The position numbers and the translations under genes are program-made. A DNA stretch of 64,000 nucleotides, from positions 1,798,001 through 1,862,000 of the forward strand of contig NZ_CP126963.1 of the NCBI RefSeq assembly GCF_002871945.2, read 5' to 3'. Each line of letters begins with the position of its first letter. The stretch's first letter is position 1. The notes under the pieces were generated by a model. That model saw only the letters and a list, made by a program, of their open reading frames with translations. It made no database searches and was not told where the DNA came from. This document shows positions 49,931 to 58,389 of this stretch, one piece after another. The stretch is from Gleimia hominis (GTDB lineage Bacteria > Actinomycetota > Actinomycetes > Actinomycetales > Actinomycetaceae).

Positions 49931-51092
49931 GGCGGGTCACCTCCGTCTTGAGCTTGTCGGCATATGGCAGTGTCCATTCCCACTCGCTCAGGCCATGGCC
50001 CATGTGCCCGCAGGTGGCAAGCTTCGCGTAGATGGGGGCTCTAAGGCCGAGGCGTTCGATCATCGCGGCCGGTCGCAGCGGGAAGATCGCCTGGGCGGCG
50101 TCGGTGAGCAGCCAGTCCGAGTGCTGACCTGTGCCGAAGGTGTCGATGTGGAACGCGACCGGGTCGGCCTTACCGATCGCATAGGAGATAGCGACGTGGC
50201 ATTCTTCGGCCAGGCGCGCATCCACCACGGTTTTCGCGATCAGGCGCGCCATGTACGCACCCGTCCGGTCGACCTTGGAGGGGTCCTTACCCGAGAACGC
50301 GCCACCGCCGTGCGGGCCGAGCCCACCGTAGGTGTCGACCATGAGCTTGCGCCCGGTCAACCCGGTATCAGCGGTGGGGCCACCTGTGACGAACCGTCCC
50401 GACGGGTTGACCAACACGCGCTCAGCCGTGGCACCGGGCAGGTGCGCCTCGATAGCGGGAGCGACGACCAGCGTGCGCACCTCCCGTTCAAGAACACCTG
50501 TGTCTTTGTTCGCATCGTGCTGGATGGAGACGATCACGGTGTCGATGCCGACCGGGGTGCCCAGCTCGTCGTAGACCACACTGACCTGGGATTTGCCGTC
50601 GGGGCCGATCCCACGGATGGTGCCGTCGGTGCGGGCTGTATCGAGGCGGCGGCAGATCTCGTGGGCGAGCACGAGCGGCAGCGGCAGGCGCTGGGGCGTC
50701 TCGTTCGTGGCGTACCCGTAGACGGTGCCCTGATCGCCCGCCCCCAGGCTCGCATACGCCGACTCGTCACCCGCACGCGCCTCGATGGAGGTGGTGACGC
50801 CTGCGCCGATGTCGGCGGATTGTCGGCGCACCCACACGTAGATGAGGAACCGGTTCGGGTTGTACCCGGCCCGTCGCAGCGCCTCCCGCGTGCAGGCGCG
50901 CAGCTGCGGCCGGATGGTGGTGGTGATCTCGCCGGTGACGATGATGCGCCTGCCGGTGGCCATGACCTCAACGGCCACGCGTGCCGTCGGGTCGAGGGTG
51001 AGGATGTCATCGAGGATGTGGTCTGCGATCAGATCGCACAGCTTGTCGGGGTGGCCGATACACACAGATTCAGCACTTCGCACTACAGACAC
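49902..51092 (-). CDS. metK: Phage-encoded S-adenosylmethionine synthetase (methionine adenosyltransferase)
   Basis: The 396-residue enzyme would make SAM from methionine and ATP. Family motifs are visible although diverged: SAESVCIGHPDKLCDLIADH at the start, GAGDQGTVYGYATNET near residue 110, NPSGRFVTGGPTADTGLTGR near 225 and GPHGGGAFSGKDPSKVDRTG near 250. The start is GTG at 51092 with AAAGGAG 8 bases upstream; the longer frame crosses a terminator and the terminase gene. It overlaps the DNA methyltransferase gene that consumes SAM, so the pair forms a coupled modification unit. A SAM synthetase inside a phage packaging region is notable. Confidence 0.93.
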   Translation of the reverse strand: MSVVRSAESVCIGHPDKLCDLIADHILDDILTLDPTARVAVEVMATGRRIIVTGEITTTIRPQLRACTREALRRAGYNPNRFLIYVWVRRQSADIGAGVTTSIEARAGDESAYASLGAGDQGTVYGYATNETPQRLPLPLVLAHEICRRLDTARTDGTIRGIGPDGKSQVSVVYDELGTPVGIDTVIVSIQHDANKDTGVLEREVRTLVVAPAIEAHLPGATAERVLVNPSGRFVTGGPTADTGLTGRKLMVDTYGGLGPHGGGAFSGKDPSKVDRTGAYMARLIAKTVVDARLAEECHVAISYAIGKADPVAFHIDTFGTGQHSDWLLTDAAQAIFPLRPAAMIERLGLRAPIYAKLATCGHMGHGLSEWEWTLPYADKLKTEVTRRAHQAATHQ

Positions 51093-51129
51093 GCGGAGGG
51101 CTCCTTTCACAAAAGCGAACAACAAGAAA

Positions 51130-51152
51130 GCCCGCCCGGGTGCCGGGCAGGC
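51130..51152 (-). terminator. Rho-independent terminator after the small terminase gene
   Basis: A GC-rich stem (GCCTGCCCGG with CCGGGCGGGC, loop CAC) is followed on the minus strand by TTTCTTGTT. It separates the terminase small subunit from the metK-methyltransferase pair. Confidence 0.75.
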
Positions 51153-51180
51153 AGGAAACGAAACAAGGGGTCGCGGGGCG

Positions 51181-51756
51181 TTAGGAGGAGGCTTTGAGCA
51201 GCTGCTCCATGACCTCATCGCCTGGTGTGGTGCCGGAGTAGTCGGTGGTGCAGGTGGCGCGTACGATGTCGAAGATCTCGTACCAGTACACGTTGGCCTG
51301 CTTGCCGAACGACTGCGACATGGCCACGAACGGGCTGGCGATCGCAGCTCCCGTGGTGGGGTGTTTGCCGAGCAGACCGAACTTGGAAATCGCCTGCTCA
51401 CACTGGATGTAGCGGGCGAACGCCTGCGCGTACTGCTCAATGAGCCGTTTGGAGACGAACTCGGTGCAACCACGTTCATCCAGCCAGCTCCACGTCTCCC
51501 GGTAGACCAAATCCGCGCCGAGCGGTTGGCCGTCACGCTGCTCAGCCGACAGATATTCGCCGGGTTCTGGCATCGGCTCGCCTGCGAGCAGCGCACCATC
51601 GCCGATGTCGGTGCCGTCCAGGTCGAACACATCGAGCTCGGCAGGTGTCGTGAGCCGGGTGGCGGGGCGACCTGAGGCGAGCTTGTCGGAAAGCGCCTCG
51701 GGCTTCGCCCCAGCGCGCACCCTGCGTCCGCCCCTGTTGGTGCCGTCTTTGGCCAT
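51181..51756 (-). CDS. Terminase small subunit (P27 family)
   Basis: The 191-residue protein starts MAKDGTNRGGRRVRAGAKPEALSDK. It has the YRETWSWLDERGCTEFVSKRLIEQYAQAFARY segment and LGKHPTTGAAIASPFVAMS, the usual P27 helix pattern. It recognises phage DNA for packaging. The ATG at 51756 follows GAAGGAGGCGAGACC. It lies downstream of the HNH endonuclease, with the large terminase some 9 kb further on because metK, the methyltransferase and the resistance element intervene. Confidence 0.88.
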   Translation of the reverse strand: MAKDGTNRGGRRVRAGAKPEALSDKLASGRPATRLTTPAELDVFDLDGTDIGDGALLAGEPMPEPGEYLSAEQRDGQPLGADLVYRETWSWLDERGCTEFVSKRLIEQYAQAFARYIQCEQAISKFGLLGKHPTTGAAIASPFVAMSQSFGKQANVYWYEIFDIVRATCTTDYSGTTPGDEVMEQLLKASS

Positions 51757-52004
51757 GGTCTCGCCTCCTTCCTGGGGCATCGTGCCCTGGTGTGGAGGGC
51801 GTGAAGGGGTCAATACCCCGTTTGATTCGGCGGTTTTGCGCACGGTTGGCCCCGCCCGCTGAGGAGCAGCCCAGCTGTGGAGATCCGCTCGCCCCCACCC
51901 CCTCGGCAAGCGCGCCACGTCGCCTCGTGCCGGGCGAACGGGGTCGAGGTTGGCACAGGTGAGGGTCGGCAGGGAGGCCGCGACAGGCGGGCACACAGCC
52001 CTTT
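51757..52004. other. Non-coding gap between HNH endonuclease and small terminase, candidate cos region
   Basis: The 248-bp gap has no supported gene. In many phages with an HNH gene beside the terminase, the cohesive-end site lies next to these genes. The gap is GC-rich (for example CGCCCCCACCCCCTC at about 51889) with several short inverted words. The assignment as cos is by position only. Confidence 0.3.
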
Positions 52005-52382
52005 TTAGTAGCTGTAGACCCGAGGGGCTTGCCGCCACCGGTCGCCATCGAGCGCGGACTGGCGCGAGTGGCACGGCTTGCACAGACTGCGCAGGTTCGA
52101 CTCGTCGTGGGTGCCGCCGTGGTCGAGCGGGATCACGTGGTGGACCTCAGCCACGGGCGTGTACCGGCCACGGGCCAGGCAGTCCTCGCACAACGGGTGG
52201 GCTTCGACGTAGGCCGCGCGGATCTTTCGCCACCGGTGGTCGTAGCGTCGGTTGATCTTCGGGTCGCGCTGGTAGGTCCGGTAGCGGGTGTCCTCGGCGC
52301 GGGCGTGCTCGGGGCAGAACCGCGTCTCGGTCAGCTCGGGGCAGCCGGGCTGGGAGCACGGGCGCTTGGGTTTGAAAGGCAT
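52005..52382 (-). CDS. HNH endonuclease
   Basis: The 125-residue protein has two zinc-binding pairs (CSQPGCPE ... FCPEHA and LCEDCLARG ... LCKPCH) and the HNH core EVHHVIPLDHGGTHDESNLRSLC near residues 80-105. Phage HNH proteins beside terminase genes act with the terminase in specific DNA cleavage for packaging. The ATG at 52382 is chosen; GGTGGTGAG is upstream. Confidence 0.92.
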   Translation of the reverse strand: MPFKPKRPCSQPGCPELTETRFCPEHARAEDTRYRTYQRDPKINRRYDHRWRKIRAAYVEAHPLCEDCLARGRYTPVAEVHHVIPLDHGGTHDESNLRSLCKPCHSRQSALDGDRWRQAPRVYSY

Positions 52383-52413
52383 CCGTCTCACCACCCTTGT
52401 CGTTCATGGCAAC

Positions 52414-52452
52414 GACCCCCCAGACGAACCGTGATGATTCGTCTGGGGGGTC
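52414..52452. repeat. Perfect 15-bp inverted repeat upstream of the HNH gene
   Basis: GACCCCCCAGACGAA and TTCGTCTGGGGGGTC are separated by CCGTGATGA. It lies between the HNH gene and the ArpU-like gene. It lacks a T-run on either side, so it could be a terminator of the early transcript, a processing site or a packaging-related element. Confidence 0.8.
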
Positions 52453-52539
52453 GGGACCTACTTTTCAACCACTTACAGCATGCGACAGGCACACCCTGAA
52501 AGTCATCCCCTCTTTGCGACACTCATGCGCGCCAATGCT

Positions 52540-53004
52540 TCAGTCTCTGCCGAACAAGAGACGCGCGAAGCGGGCAAGGGCGCGCTGCTTCTTGGCGAAG
52601 GCAGTCTTGCGTTCGACGTAGAAGTGTTCGGCGACTTTGACGGCGGCGTCCTCGGCGGAGAGGTCGTCGAGGAAGAAGACCTCGAGGACCAGCCGGTCAT
52701 CGTCGCTGAGGCTTTCCCAGGCCGGGTTGAACCAATCCATGTAGGCCTGCGCTTTTTGGTTGCGGGCTTTGAGCGCGTCGAGGTTGTCGAGGATCGAGCA
52801 GACTCTCGCTTCACCGGCGTGCCGGTTGTTGCCCCGTGGCAGGCCGTCGAATCGGGGTGAGCCGATTGAGGTCAGTGAGGCTTTGAGCTCGTTGGCGTAC
52901 CCGTCGCCTTGCTGGAGAATGACAGCTTGGGTTGCGTAGTCCTGGAGGACGCCGATGGCGGCTTTGCGGTAGTCGAAGTAGTCCCAGATGGGGTGGTCGT
53001 TCAT
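52540..53004 (-). CDS. ArpU/sigma-like late transcriptional regulator
   Basis: The 154-residue protein has a C-terminal sigma-70 region 4-like segment (LSDDDRLVLEVFFLDDLSAEDAAVKVAEHFYVERKTAFAKKQRALAR) and an N-terminal helical part. Phage proteins of this form (ArpU / DUF1492) at the end of the replication module switch on late genes. Its ATG overlaps the helicase stop (ATGA). The assignment is by fold and position. Confidence 0.7.
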   Translation of the reverse strand: MNDHPIWDYFDYRKAAIGVLQDYATQAVILQQGDGYANELKASLTSIGSPRFDGLPRGNNRHAGEARVCSILDNLDALKARNQKAQAYMDWFNPAWESLSDDDRLVLEVFFLDDLSAEDAAVKVAEHFYVERKTAFAKKQRALARFARLLFGRD

Positions 53005-54362
53005 GAGTGTGCCTGCTTTCCCAGAGTGTCGGCGACCGCATTGATCAACGCAGCCTGTGTCATGTCTTTGTTGTCCAGCGCGGCCAGTACCGCCTCATCG
53101 AGGGTGTGGTCTGCGGCCAGGTGGGTGATCGTCACCGGCTGGTCTTGTCCCTGGCGGTAGAGCCTTGCGTTGGTCTGTTGGTAGAGCTCCAAGGACCAGG
53201 TCAGGGAGAACCAGACCAGGAGGTTGCCGCCTTGCTGGAGGTTGAGCCCGTGTCCGGCTGAGGCCGGGTGGATGAGCGCCAGCGGAATCTCGCGGGCGTT
53301 CCACGCTTTGATGTCGGTACTGGTTTTCAGCTCGCGGGCCCCAGGGAAGCGTTCGGTGATGCGCTCACGGTCGTGTTTGAACCAGTAGGCCACGAGCAGC
53401 GGCTGGCCGTTGGCCGCCTCCACGAGGTCTTCGAGCGCGTCGAGCTTGCGGTCGTGCACCACCACGGTGTTGCCGTCCTCGTCGTAGATCGCACCGGAGG
53501 CCAGCTGTAGCAGCTTGCCTGACAGTGCTGCGGCGTTCGCGGCATCGATGACCTGCCCGTCGAGGTCGAGCACCATCTCATCTCGCAACCGCTCGTAGGC
53601 TTTGAGCTCCTTCGGTTCGAGGTCGACGAGCGTCGTGGTGACCGTCAGCTCGGGCAGGCGCAGGTAGTCGGTGGTGCGCATCGACAAGGTGATGTCGCTG
53701 ATCGCCTCGTAGATCTCGTCCTCGGCACCGGGTGCGGGCTTGTAGGTGAAGATCTGCTGGCCGTTTCGCCGATCGGGTACGAACCAGCGGTTGCGGTAGT
53801 GGGTGATGAACCTGCCGAGGCGCTGGCCCTCATCAAGGAGACGGAACTGCGCCCACAGGTCCATCAGCCCGTTGGCTGCTGGCGTGCCGGTCAGTCCCAC
53901 GATCCGGGTGAGACGTGGCCGCACGGAGGCGAGTGCTTTGAACCGTTGCGCCCGGTGGTTCTTAAACGAGCTCAGCTCGTCGATGACGACCATGTCGAAC
54001 GGCCAGGCTTTGCCGAGGTGGCGCACCAGCCAGGGCACGTTTTCGCGGTTGATGACGGTCACCATCGCCTCGGCGGCAAGCGCGTCCACCCGCTGGGTTT
54101 TCGACCCCACGGCCACGGCAATGGTGAGTCCTGCCAGGTGGTCCCATTTGGTGGCCTCGGCAGGCCAGGTATCGCGGGCGACTCGCAGGGGTGCGACGAT
54201 GAGGACCCGGCGGGCCTGGAAGGAGTCCAGCAGCAGATTCCAGATGGCCGTCAAGGTGATCACCGTCTTGCCCAGACCCATCCCGAGCAGGATCGCGGCC
54301 TGCGGGTGATCTTCAACGAAGGCGGTGGCCAGTCGTTGGTAGTCATGCGGCTCGTAGCGCAT
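53001..54362 (-). CDS. SNF2-type DEAD/DEAH-box helicase
   Basis: The 453-residue protein has motif Ia/I QAAILLGMGLGKTVITL near residue 27, DELS (motif II) in MVVIDELSSFKNHRAQR near 125, VGLTGTPAANGLMDLWAQ (motif III) near 155 and a C-terminal helicase domain with NARLYRQGQDQPVTITHL (motif VI) near 405. It probably remodels DNA during phage replication. The ATG at 54362 follows AGGAGGTGGCTG and overlaps the nuclease gene by 20 bases. Confidence 0.92.
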   Translation of the reverse strand: MRYEPHDYQRLATAFVEDHPQAAILLGMGLGKTVITLTAIWNLLLDSFQARRVLIVAPLRVARDTWPAEATKWDHLAGLTIAVAVGSKTQRVDALAAEAMVTVINRENVPWLVRHLGKAWPFDMVVIDELSSFKNHRAQRFKALASVRPRLTRIVGLTGTPAANGLMDLWAQFRLLDEGQRLGRFITHYRNRWFVPDRRNGQQIFTYKPAPGAEDEIYEAISDITLSMRTTDYLRLPELTVTTTLVDLEPKELKAYERLRDEMVLDLDGQVIDAANAAALSGKLLQLASGAIYDEDGNTVVVHDRKLDALEDLVEAANGQPLLVAYWFKHDRERITERFPGARELKTSTDIKAWNAREIPLALIHPASAGHGLNLQQGGNLLVWFSLTWSLELYQQTNARLYRQGQDQPVTITHLAADHTLDEAVLAALDNKDMTQAALINAVADTLGKQAHS

Positions 54363-54621
54363 CAGCCACCTCCTGGATCGCGTCAATGTTGTCGACGACG
54401 ACCGCATCAACGCCGTGATCTTTGAGCTGCTGGATGCGGCGGCGTTGGATGGGGCGTGGGAGGCGTCCGGGGACTTTGAGTTCGACGAAGATGACGCGTC
54501 CGCGATGGATGCAGATGCGGTCTGGAACCCCTGCGGTACCGGGGCTGGTGAATTTCCAGCACAGGCCACCGATCGCCTCAACGGCTTTTTTCAAGTGTTG
54601 TTCGATTGCGTGCTCGTTCAT
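54343..54621 (-). CDS. VRR-NUC nuclease
   Basis: The 92-residue VRR-NUC (PD-(D/E)XK) protein has GLCWKFTSPGTAGVPDRIC with the metal-binding aspartate near residue 34, and VIFVELKVPG with the E-x-K pair near residue 47. Stand-alone VRR-NUC proteins are usual beside the SNF2 helicase in phage replication modules, acting on branched DNA. The gene overlaps the helicase start. Confidence 0.92.
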   Translation of the reverse strand: MNEHAIEQHLKKAVEAIGGLCWKFTSPGTAGVPDRICIHRGRVIFVELKVPGRLPRPIQRRRIQQLKDHGVDAVVVDNIDAIQEVADALRAA

Positions 54622-54649
54622 GGTTCATGCCCTCTCTCGTGAGAGGCCC

Positions 54650-54743
54650 ATGACGACCTATGACGATGCGATATGGACTTTTCCTAAGGGCTATATTTTC
54701 TGCCCTATAGCAAACTCACATATGGGTCGTCATAGGTCGTCAT
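54650..54743. repeat. Long inverted repeat with internal direct repeats around an AT-rich core (candidate origin or operator)
   Basis: ATGACGACCTATGACGA (54650-54666) and its exact complement (54727-54743) face each other across 60 bases. Each arm contains two TATGACGA-type words in tandem. The core is AT-rich and holds a smaller hairpin (AGGGC ... GCCCT). The element fills the gap between the primase-helicase gene and the VRR-NUC gene. Confidence 0.8.
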
Positions 54744-54757
54744 AAGGCCCGTCTGAA

Positions 54758-57022
54758 TTAGTTGTCGAACTCGTTCTTCAAGGCCAAACCGTGGACGAAC
54801 ATGCCGTGCATCGTCCTTTTACGTGTGAAGCCGTGATGTTCGACGGTGGCGTTGAAATCGACCATGGGACGCGCCCACCCGGAGGTCGACATCGCCCACG
54901 CCCGATAGGCCTGATACAAATCCCCGGCCCGTTCCGACAGCCCAGGGTCGATGTCGCAGTTGGCATCAAGGAACTGAGCGAACCAGTTGTTCTCGTCCCG
55001 ATACGCCGCCGATGCCTCCACCACGCGGGCCGGAGCCTTCAGGTGGTAGTCCTCGGCGTGGATGAGGCGCGCGCCCTCCATAATCCAGGCCAGGATCGCC
55101 CCGCCTGCCTGCGTGTAAAGGTAGTCGGCATAGTTCTTGATGTCGGATGCGCCTTCGATCTTCGCCTCGAAGGGAATGACGATGAGCCTGCGCCAGATGC
55201 CCGCATCCATCGCCCCCACCCTGGGCAGATGGTTCGTGTAGAGAATCAAGGTGTGCGACGGGGTGAAGGCAAACGGCGCCTTGTACTTCTTCTCCGCGTA
55301 GATCTGATCGGTGGAAGCCAGCTGCTTGACCACCGAGGTGGACATGCGCACGCCCTCTTCGGACTCGGCAGAGATGATGAGGCGTTTGCCTTTGGCCTCA
55401 GCCAGCTCAGGCTTGACGTTGCGCATCCCACCGATCGTGAGCACATCAGCACTCATGTTGCCTGCATACGTGCCCAAGACTCTGGCGATGGTGTTCCAGA
55501 ACGTCGATTTGCCGTTGCGGCCATCCCCGTAAGCGATAACGAGGGCCTCGACGAAGACTTGCCCGATCGCAGCCAAACCGACGATGCGCTGCACGTAGGC
55601 GATGAGCTCGGCATCGCCCTGGAAGAACACCTCGAGGGCTTCCTGCCACAGGTGCGCGCCGTCGGTGCCCGGGTCGAGGCTGGTCTGCTTGGTCACCAGA
55701 TCCGCCGGATCATGGTCGTGGCGCGACATGGTCCCGTGGCGCAGATCGTAGGTGCCTGATGGGGTGTTGAGCAGATACGGGTCGGCATCGAGCTGCTCAG
55801 GGGTGGTCAGCAGCATGGGGCGGGCTTCTTTCAGGCAGTTGGTGATCCCGCGTGATTCTCGGCGTTTGAGCGCGTAGGCCGCATAGGTTTTCGCGTCCTC
55901 GAACGCGGCGAACGCCTCCTGTTGGGCGGCGTTGAACATGGCCTGGGCTTTCGCCTTCGACATCGACGCCAACAACATGGCAGCCCCCGTGGCGGCGAGC
56001 TGGTCTTTGGCGTCTTCGAGCAGCTCGTGGGCCTCGGCCAGTTGGCGTTCGGTGAGCTCCTGGGCGACGGCTTGGGCAGCGGGAGCGGATTCGTACCAGA
56101 CACCGTCGTAATAGACGAGCCAGTCGGTGGCCTCCGAGTAGCGCAGCGAGTCCGGGTACGCCTTGGATAGGGCGTGGGCTTGGCCGACGTCGCTGTAATC
56201 GGCGGGGCGTACCGAATCCAGGCTCGCCTCAAAATCCTCTGGTGGCACATACCCGGGCTGGTTCTCGACCGTCTTGGCGAACCGGGTGGCCGACCGCCAG
56301 ATCGACTCCACCTCCGCCTCGGGCAGCGGCGGGTTGCAGCGAGCAGCCTTGCGGTCAAACAAGTCGCGTGCCTCATCGGTCGTGCCGAGGCGAATCAGCA
56401 GCCTGCCAGCAAACCTCGACAAGGTCGCATTACGCGAACCCTCCTCGATCGCCTTGGTGCCCTCATCCCACTGGGCGAACACGTCCTCATCGACCGTGTC
56501 GGCAAGCCAGGTGTCGATGGTGCGCTCACCCTCGACCACGGTGATACTCGGATTAGTGTGGCCGTAGATGAAACGGCCAGCGTCGATCGCGTTAGGGTCG
56601 AAGAACTCGAACCGGGCGGCGAGCTGCTTCTTGAGCCCCGCGTAGGCCTCAGCATCAGTTACAGGGGCTATCGGGAAGTAGACGTGGAAGCGGGGTCTTG
56701 CCGACTGGGCTCCTTTCGCCCGCTGGTGGTTGCGGGAGGTGGCGGTCATCAACGCCACACCCTCCAGCCTCTTAATCAGCGATTCCGGGGTGACCCATTC
56801 GGCCTGCTCCTCGGTGTGGGAGTTGTCGACGTCCATGACCAGGCAGTTCGAGGTCACGAAACTGCCAGCCGACCGCCTGCCACCCACGTACTCGGCAACC
56901 ACATGATCCAACCTGGCGACCGCCTCCAGGTCGGCTGCCGTGGTCACGGTGTGCGGGTTCGGGTAGTGTGCGTTGTTTTGCTGGCCTGCCACCTGCGCGG
57001 TGAACATCGTCATCGCCTTCAT
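54758..57022 (-). CDS. Phage D5/P4-type primase-helicase
   Basis: The 754-residue protein has an N-terminal prim-pol-like part (residues 1-210, with SNCLVMDVDNSH and ARPRFHVYFPI), then a primase C-terminal region (LSRFAGRLLIRLGTTDEARDLF). A superfamily 3 helicase domain has Walker A GDGRNGKSTFWNTIARVLGTY near residue 500 and Walker B-like KRLIISAESEEG near 545. It unwinds and primes phage DNA. The ATG at 57022 follows AGGAGGTCACCCT; an upstream in-frame extension overlaps the previous gene and is rejected. Confidence 0.93.
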   Translation of the reverse strand: MKAMTMFTAQVAGQQNNAHYPNPHTVTTAADLEAVARLDHVVAEYVGGRRSAGSFVTSNCLVMDVDNSHTEEQAEWVTPESLIKRLEGVALMTATSRNHQRAKGAQSARPRFHVYFPIAPVTDAEAYAGLKKQLAARFEFFDPNAIDAGRFIYGHTNPSITVVEGERTIDTWLADTVDEDVFAQWDEGTKAIEEGSRNATLSRFAGRLLIRLGTTDEARDLFDRKAARCNPPLPEAEVESIWRSATRFAKTVENQPGYVPPEDFEASLDSVRPADYSDVGQAHALSKAYPDSLRYSEATDWLVYYDGVWYESAPAAQAVAQELTERQLAEAHELLEDAKDQLAATGAAMLLASMSKAKAQAMFNAAQQEAFAAFEDAKTYAAYALKRRESRGITNCLKEARPMLLTTPEQLDADPYLLNTPSGTYDLRHGTMSRHDHDPADLVTKQTSLDPGTDGAHLWQEALEVFFQGDAELIAYVQRIVGLAAIGQVFVEALVIAYGDGRNGKSTFWNTIARVLGTYAGNMSADVLTIGGMRNVKPELAEAKGKRLIISAESEEGVRMSTSVVKQLASTDQIYAEKKYKAPFAFTPSHTLILYTNHLPRVGAMDAGIWRRLIVIPFEAKIEGASDIKNYADYLYTQAGGAILAWIMEGARLIHAEDYHLKAPARVVEASAAYRDENNWFAQFLDANCDIDPGLSERAGDLYQAYRAWAMSTSGWARPMVDFNATVEHHGFTRKRTMHGMFVHGLALKNEFDN

Positions 57023-57462
57023 AGGGTGACCTCCTGAAAGTCGGCGTCGAGATAGGTGATCGGCAGTTCGAGGTGGTGGGCCCATTCGATCTCGGAGCGC
57101 ATCCCGGTCGAGACACGGGCCGTGTAGACCCAGATCGCCTCGCACTTGCTCAGAAGAATTCGGTTGAAAAACATCGCCAACTCGCGCTCGCTCGCGTCGG
57201 TGTCGTCCATGAATTGCGGAAACAACAGGTGCGGCGCGAGCGGGATCTTGTGCCGTGACACCGCGTGAGCACACAACGCGCGAGCCAGCTCCACGTTGTT
57301 CTCGATGTCACCGGAGTACGGGGAGCAGATGTAGACCAAGGGCCGGTAGCCGTACTCGGCGCGTTGGAGATTCTTCAGCGCCTTGTATGAGGTGGGGTCT
57401 GGGTAGCCCTCCGTGTTGTGGGGCGAGAAACCCAGGTCGGCGGTGAGAGCAGTCGTCGTCAT
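57019..57462 (-). CDS. Nucleoside 2-deoxyribosyltransferase-like phage protein (DUF4406/DUF7768 type)
   Basis: The 147-residue protein carries VYICSPYSGDIENNVELARAL, a Rossmann-like start, and CEAIWVYTARVSTGMRSEIEWAH near residue 112. This resembles nucleoside deoxyribosyltransferase-like proteins with the SPYSG and S.GM..EI.WA motifs. It may act in nucleotide metabolism. Both ends overlap neighbours by ATGA, so it is firmly in the replication operon. The exact reaction is unknown. Confidence 0.75.
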   Translation of the reverse strand: MTTTALTADLGFSPHNTEGYPDPTSYKALKNLQRAEYGYRPLVYICSPYSGDIENNVELARALCAHAVSRHKIPLAPHLLFPQFMDDTDASERELAMFFNRILLSKCEAIWVYTARVSTGMRSEIEWAHHLELPITYLDADFQEVTL

Positions 57463-58226
57463 GCCGCACCGCCGTCCTGCTCGATGACCGGCAGCAGGTC
57501 GAACTGGTTCTTCAGCAGGTCATAGACGAAGAGCCGACCCTTCTGGGTCCAGTACATATGCGTGCGGGTCTTGCCCTCGTCGTACTCGTGGGTCTTGGAC
57601 TGCGTGTAGCCCTGCTCGGCGAAGCGGGCGTAGAGGAACCAGCGGCCGGACTGCTTGAACTGCACCCCAGCCTCGTGCAGCAGCGTGTTCAGCTTCTTGG
57701 CTGACAGGCCGTAGTCTTTGGCGATTTCTGTGATGCTCAGCAGCGAATCCGACTGGAGCACCACGTCGTAGTAGGAGACCTTCGGGGCGGCCTCAAGCAG
57801 GGCCTGCTCGGCTGCCAGCCGCTTGGCCCGCTCGGAGCGCAGTTGGATGATGGCGTGCTCGAGGAACTCGTCATTGTCCAAGAGCTCGTCGATGGCATAG
57901 ACGCCATGGCGGCGGATCGTGGGGAGGACCTCGTCGACAACCCAGGCTTCGAAGTCCTGGGCTGCGGGGAGCTTGGAGGAGAAGATGAGCCGGTACAGGT
58001 CACCTTCGGTGATGAACCGGGCTTCTTGAGTGCGACCGAGCGCATCCGTGATGGGGTGGTGAAACGCCACCCCACGTCCATGCTGCTTGATGGCGTTAAC
58101 TGGATCTTTGTACCCCAAGGCGGTGGCCACATCGCGGCCACAGAAATACACCTTGTCCTCATGCTCGACAGTTCGGATCGTTCCAAAGGCATCGTTGGTG
58201 AATACCTGAAGATCTCTCGTAGCCAT
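57459..58226 (-). CDS. Phage antirepressor (BRO-N with KilAC domain)
   Basis: Residues 8-110 form a BRO-N domain (GTIRTVEHEDKVYFCGRDVATALGYKDP, PTIRRHGVYAI). Residues 140-250 form a KilAC domain (SITEIAKDYGLSAKKLNTLLHEAGVQFKQSGRWFLY). Antirepressors disable the phage repressor during induction. AGAAGGAGCC precedes the ATG. It is the first gene of the leftward replication operon segment after a gap that faces a plus-strand gene. Confidence 0.93.
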   Translation of the reverse strand: MATRDLQVFTNDAFGTIRTVEHEDKVYFCGRDVATALGYKDPVNAIKQHGRGVAFHHPITDALGRTQEARFITEGDLYRLIFSSKLPAAQDFEAWVVDEVLPTIRRHGVYAIDELLDNDEFLEHAIIQLRSERAKRLAAEQALLEAAPKVSYYDVVLQSDSLLSITEIAKDYGLSAKKLNTLLHEAGVQFKQSGRWFLYARFAEQGYTQSKTHEYDEGKTRTHMYWTQKGRLFVYDLLKNQFDLLPVIEQDGGAA

Positions 58227-58389
58227 GTCTGGCTCCTTCTAAGAGCCAGGATTGACGTGAATTCCAGCAAGCCACGGGTGCGGCCGCGTCGGGCTCTCAC
58301 GCATACGCCCCTGAGCGCGCAAGAATCCGGACACCCGGGTCTTGCTGAAATACTCAGGCCACTCGCTCACATGAGAAGCTGGAGCGGTG
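58227..58389. promoter_or_regulatory. Divergent gap between antirepressor and plus-strand cargo gene
   Basis: This 163-bp gap must hold a promoter for each strand. A short minus-strand frame of about 43 codons (VSEWPEYFSKTRVSGFLRAQ, ending at 58239) reads plausibly but lacks a ribosome binding site, so it is not called. Nothing else is clear. Confidence 0.35.

Noticed and set aside
49902-51632. A 576-residue version of the SAM synthetase
   Set aside because: The upstream extension passes through a terminator and overlaps the small terminase gene in another frame. The GTG at 51092 has a good ribosome binding site and matches the family start.
58308-58340. Similarity to 63884-63917 (CATACGCCCC, 14 bases, TCCGGACAC in both)
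   Set aside because: The middle 14 bases differ and the reading frames do not agree, so a duplicated gene end is not supported. It could be a shared operator, but two copies are too few to claim this.
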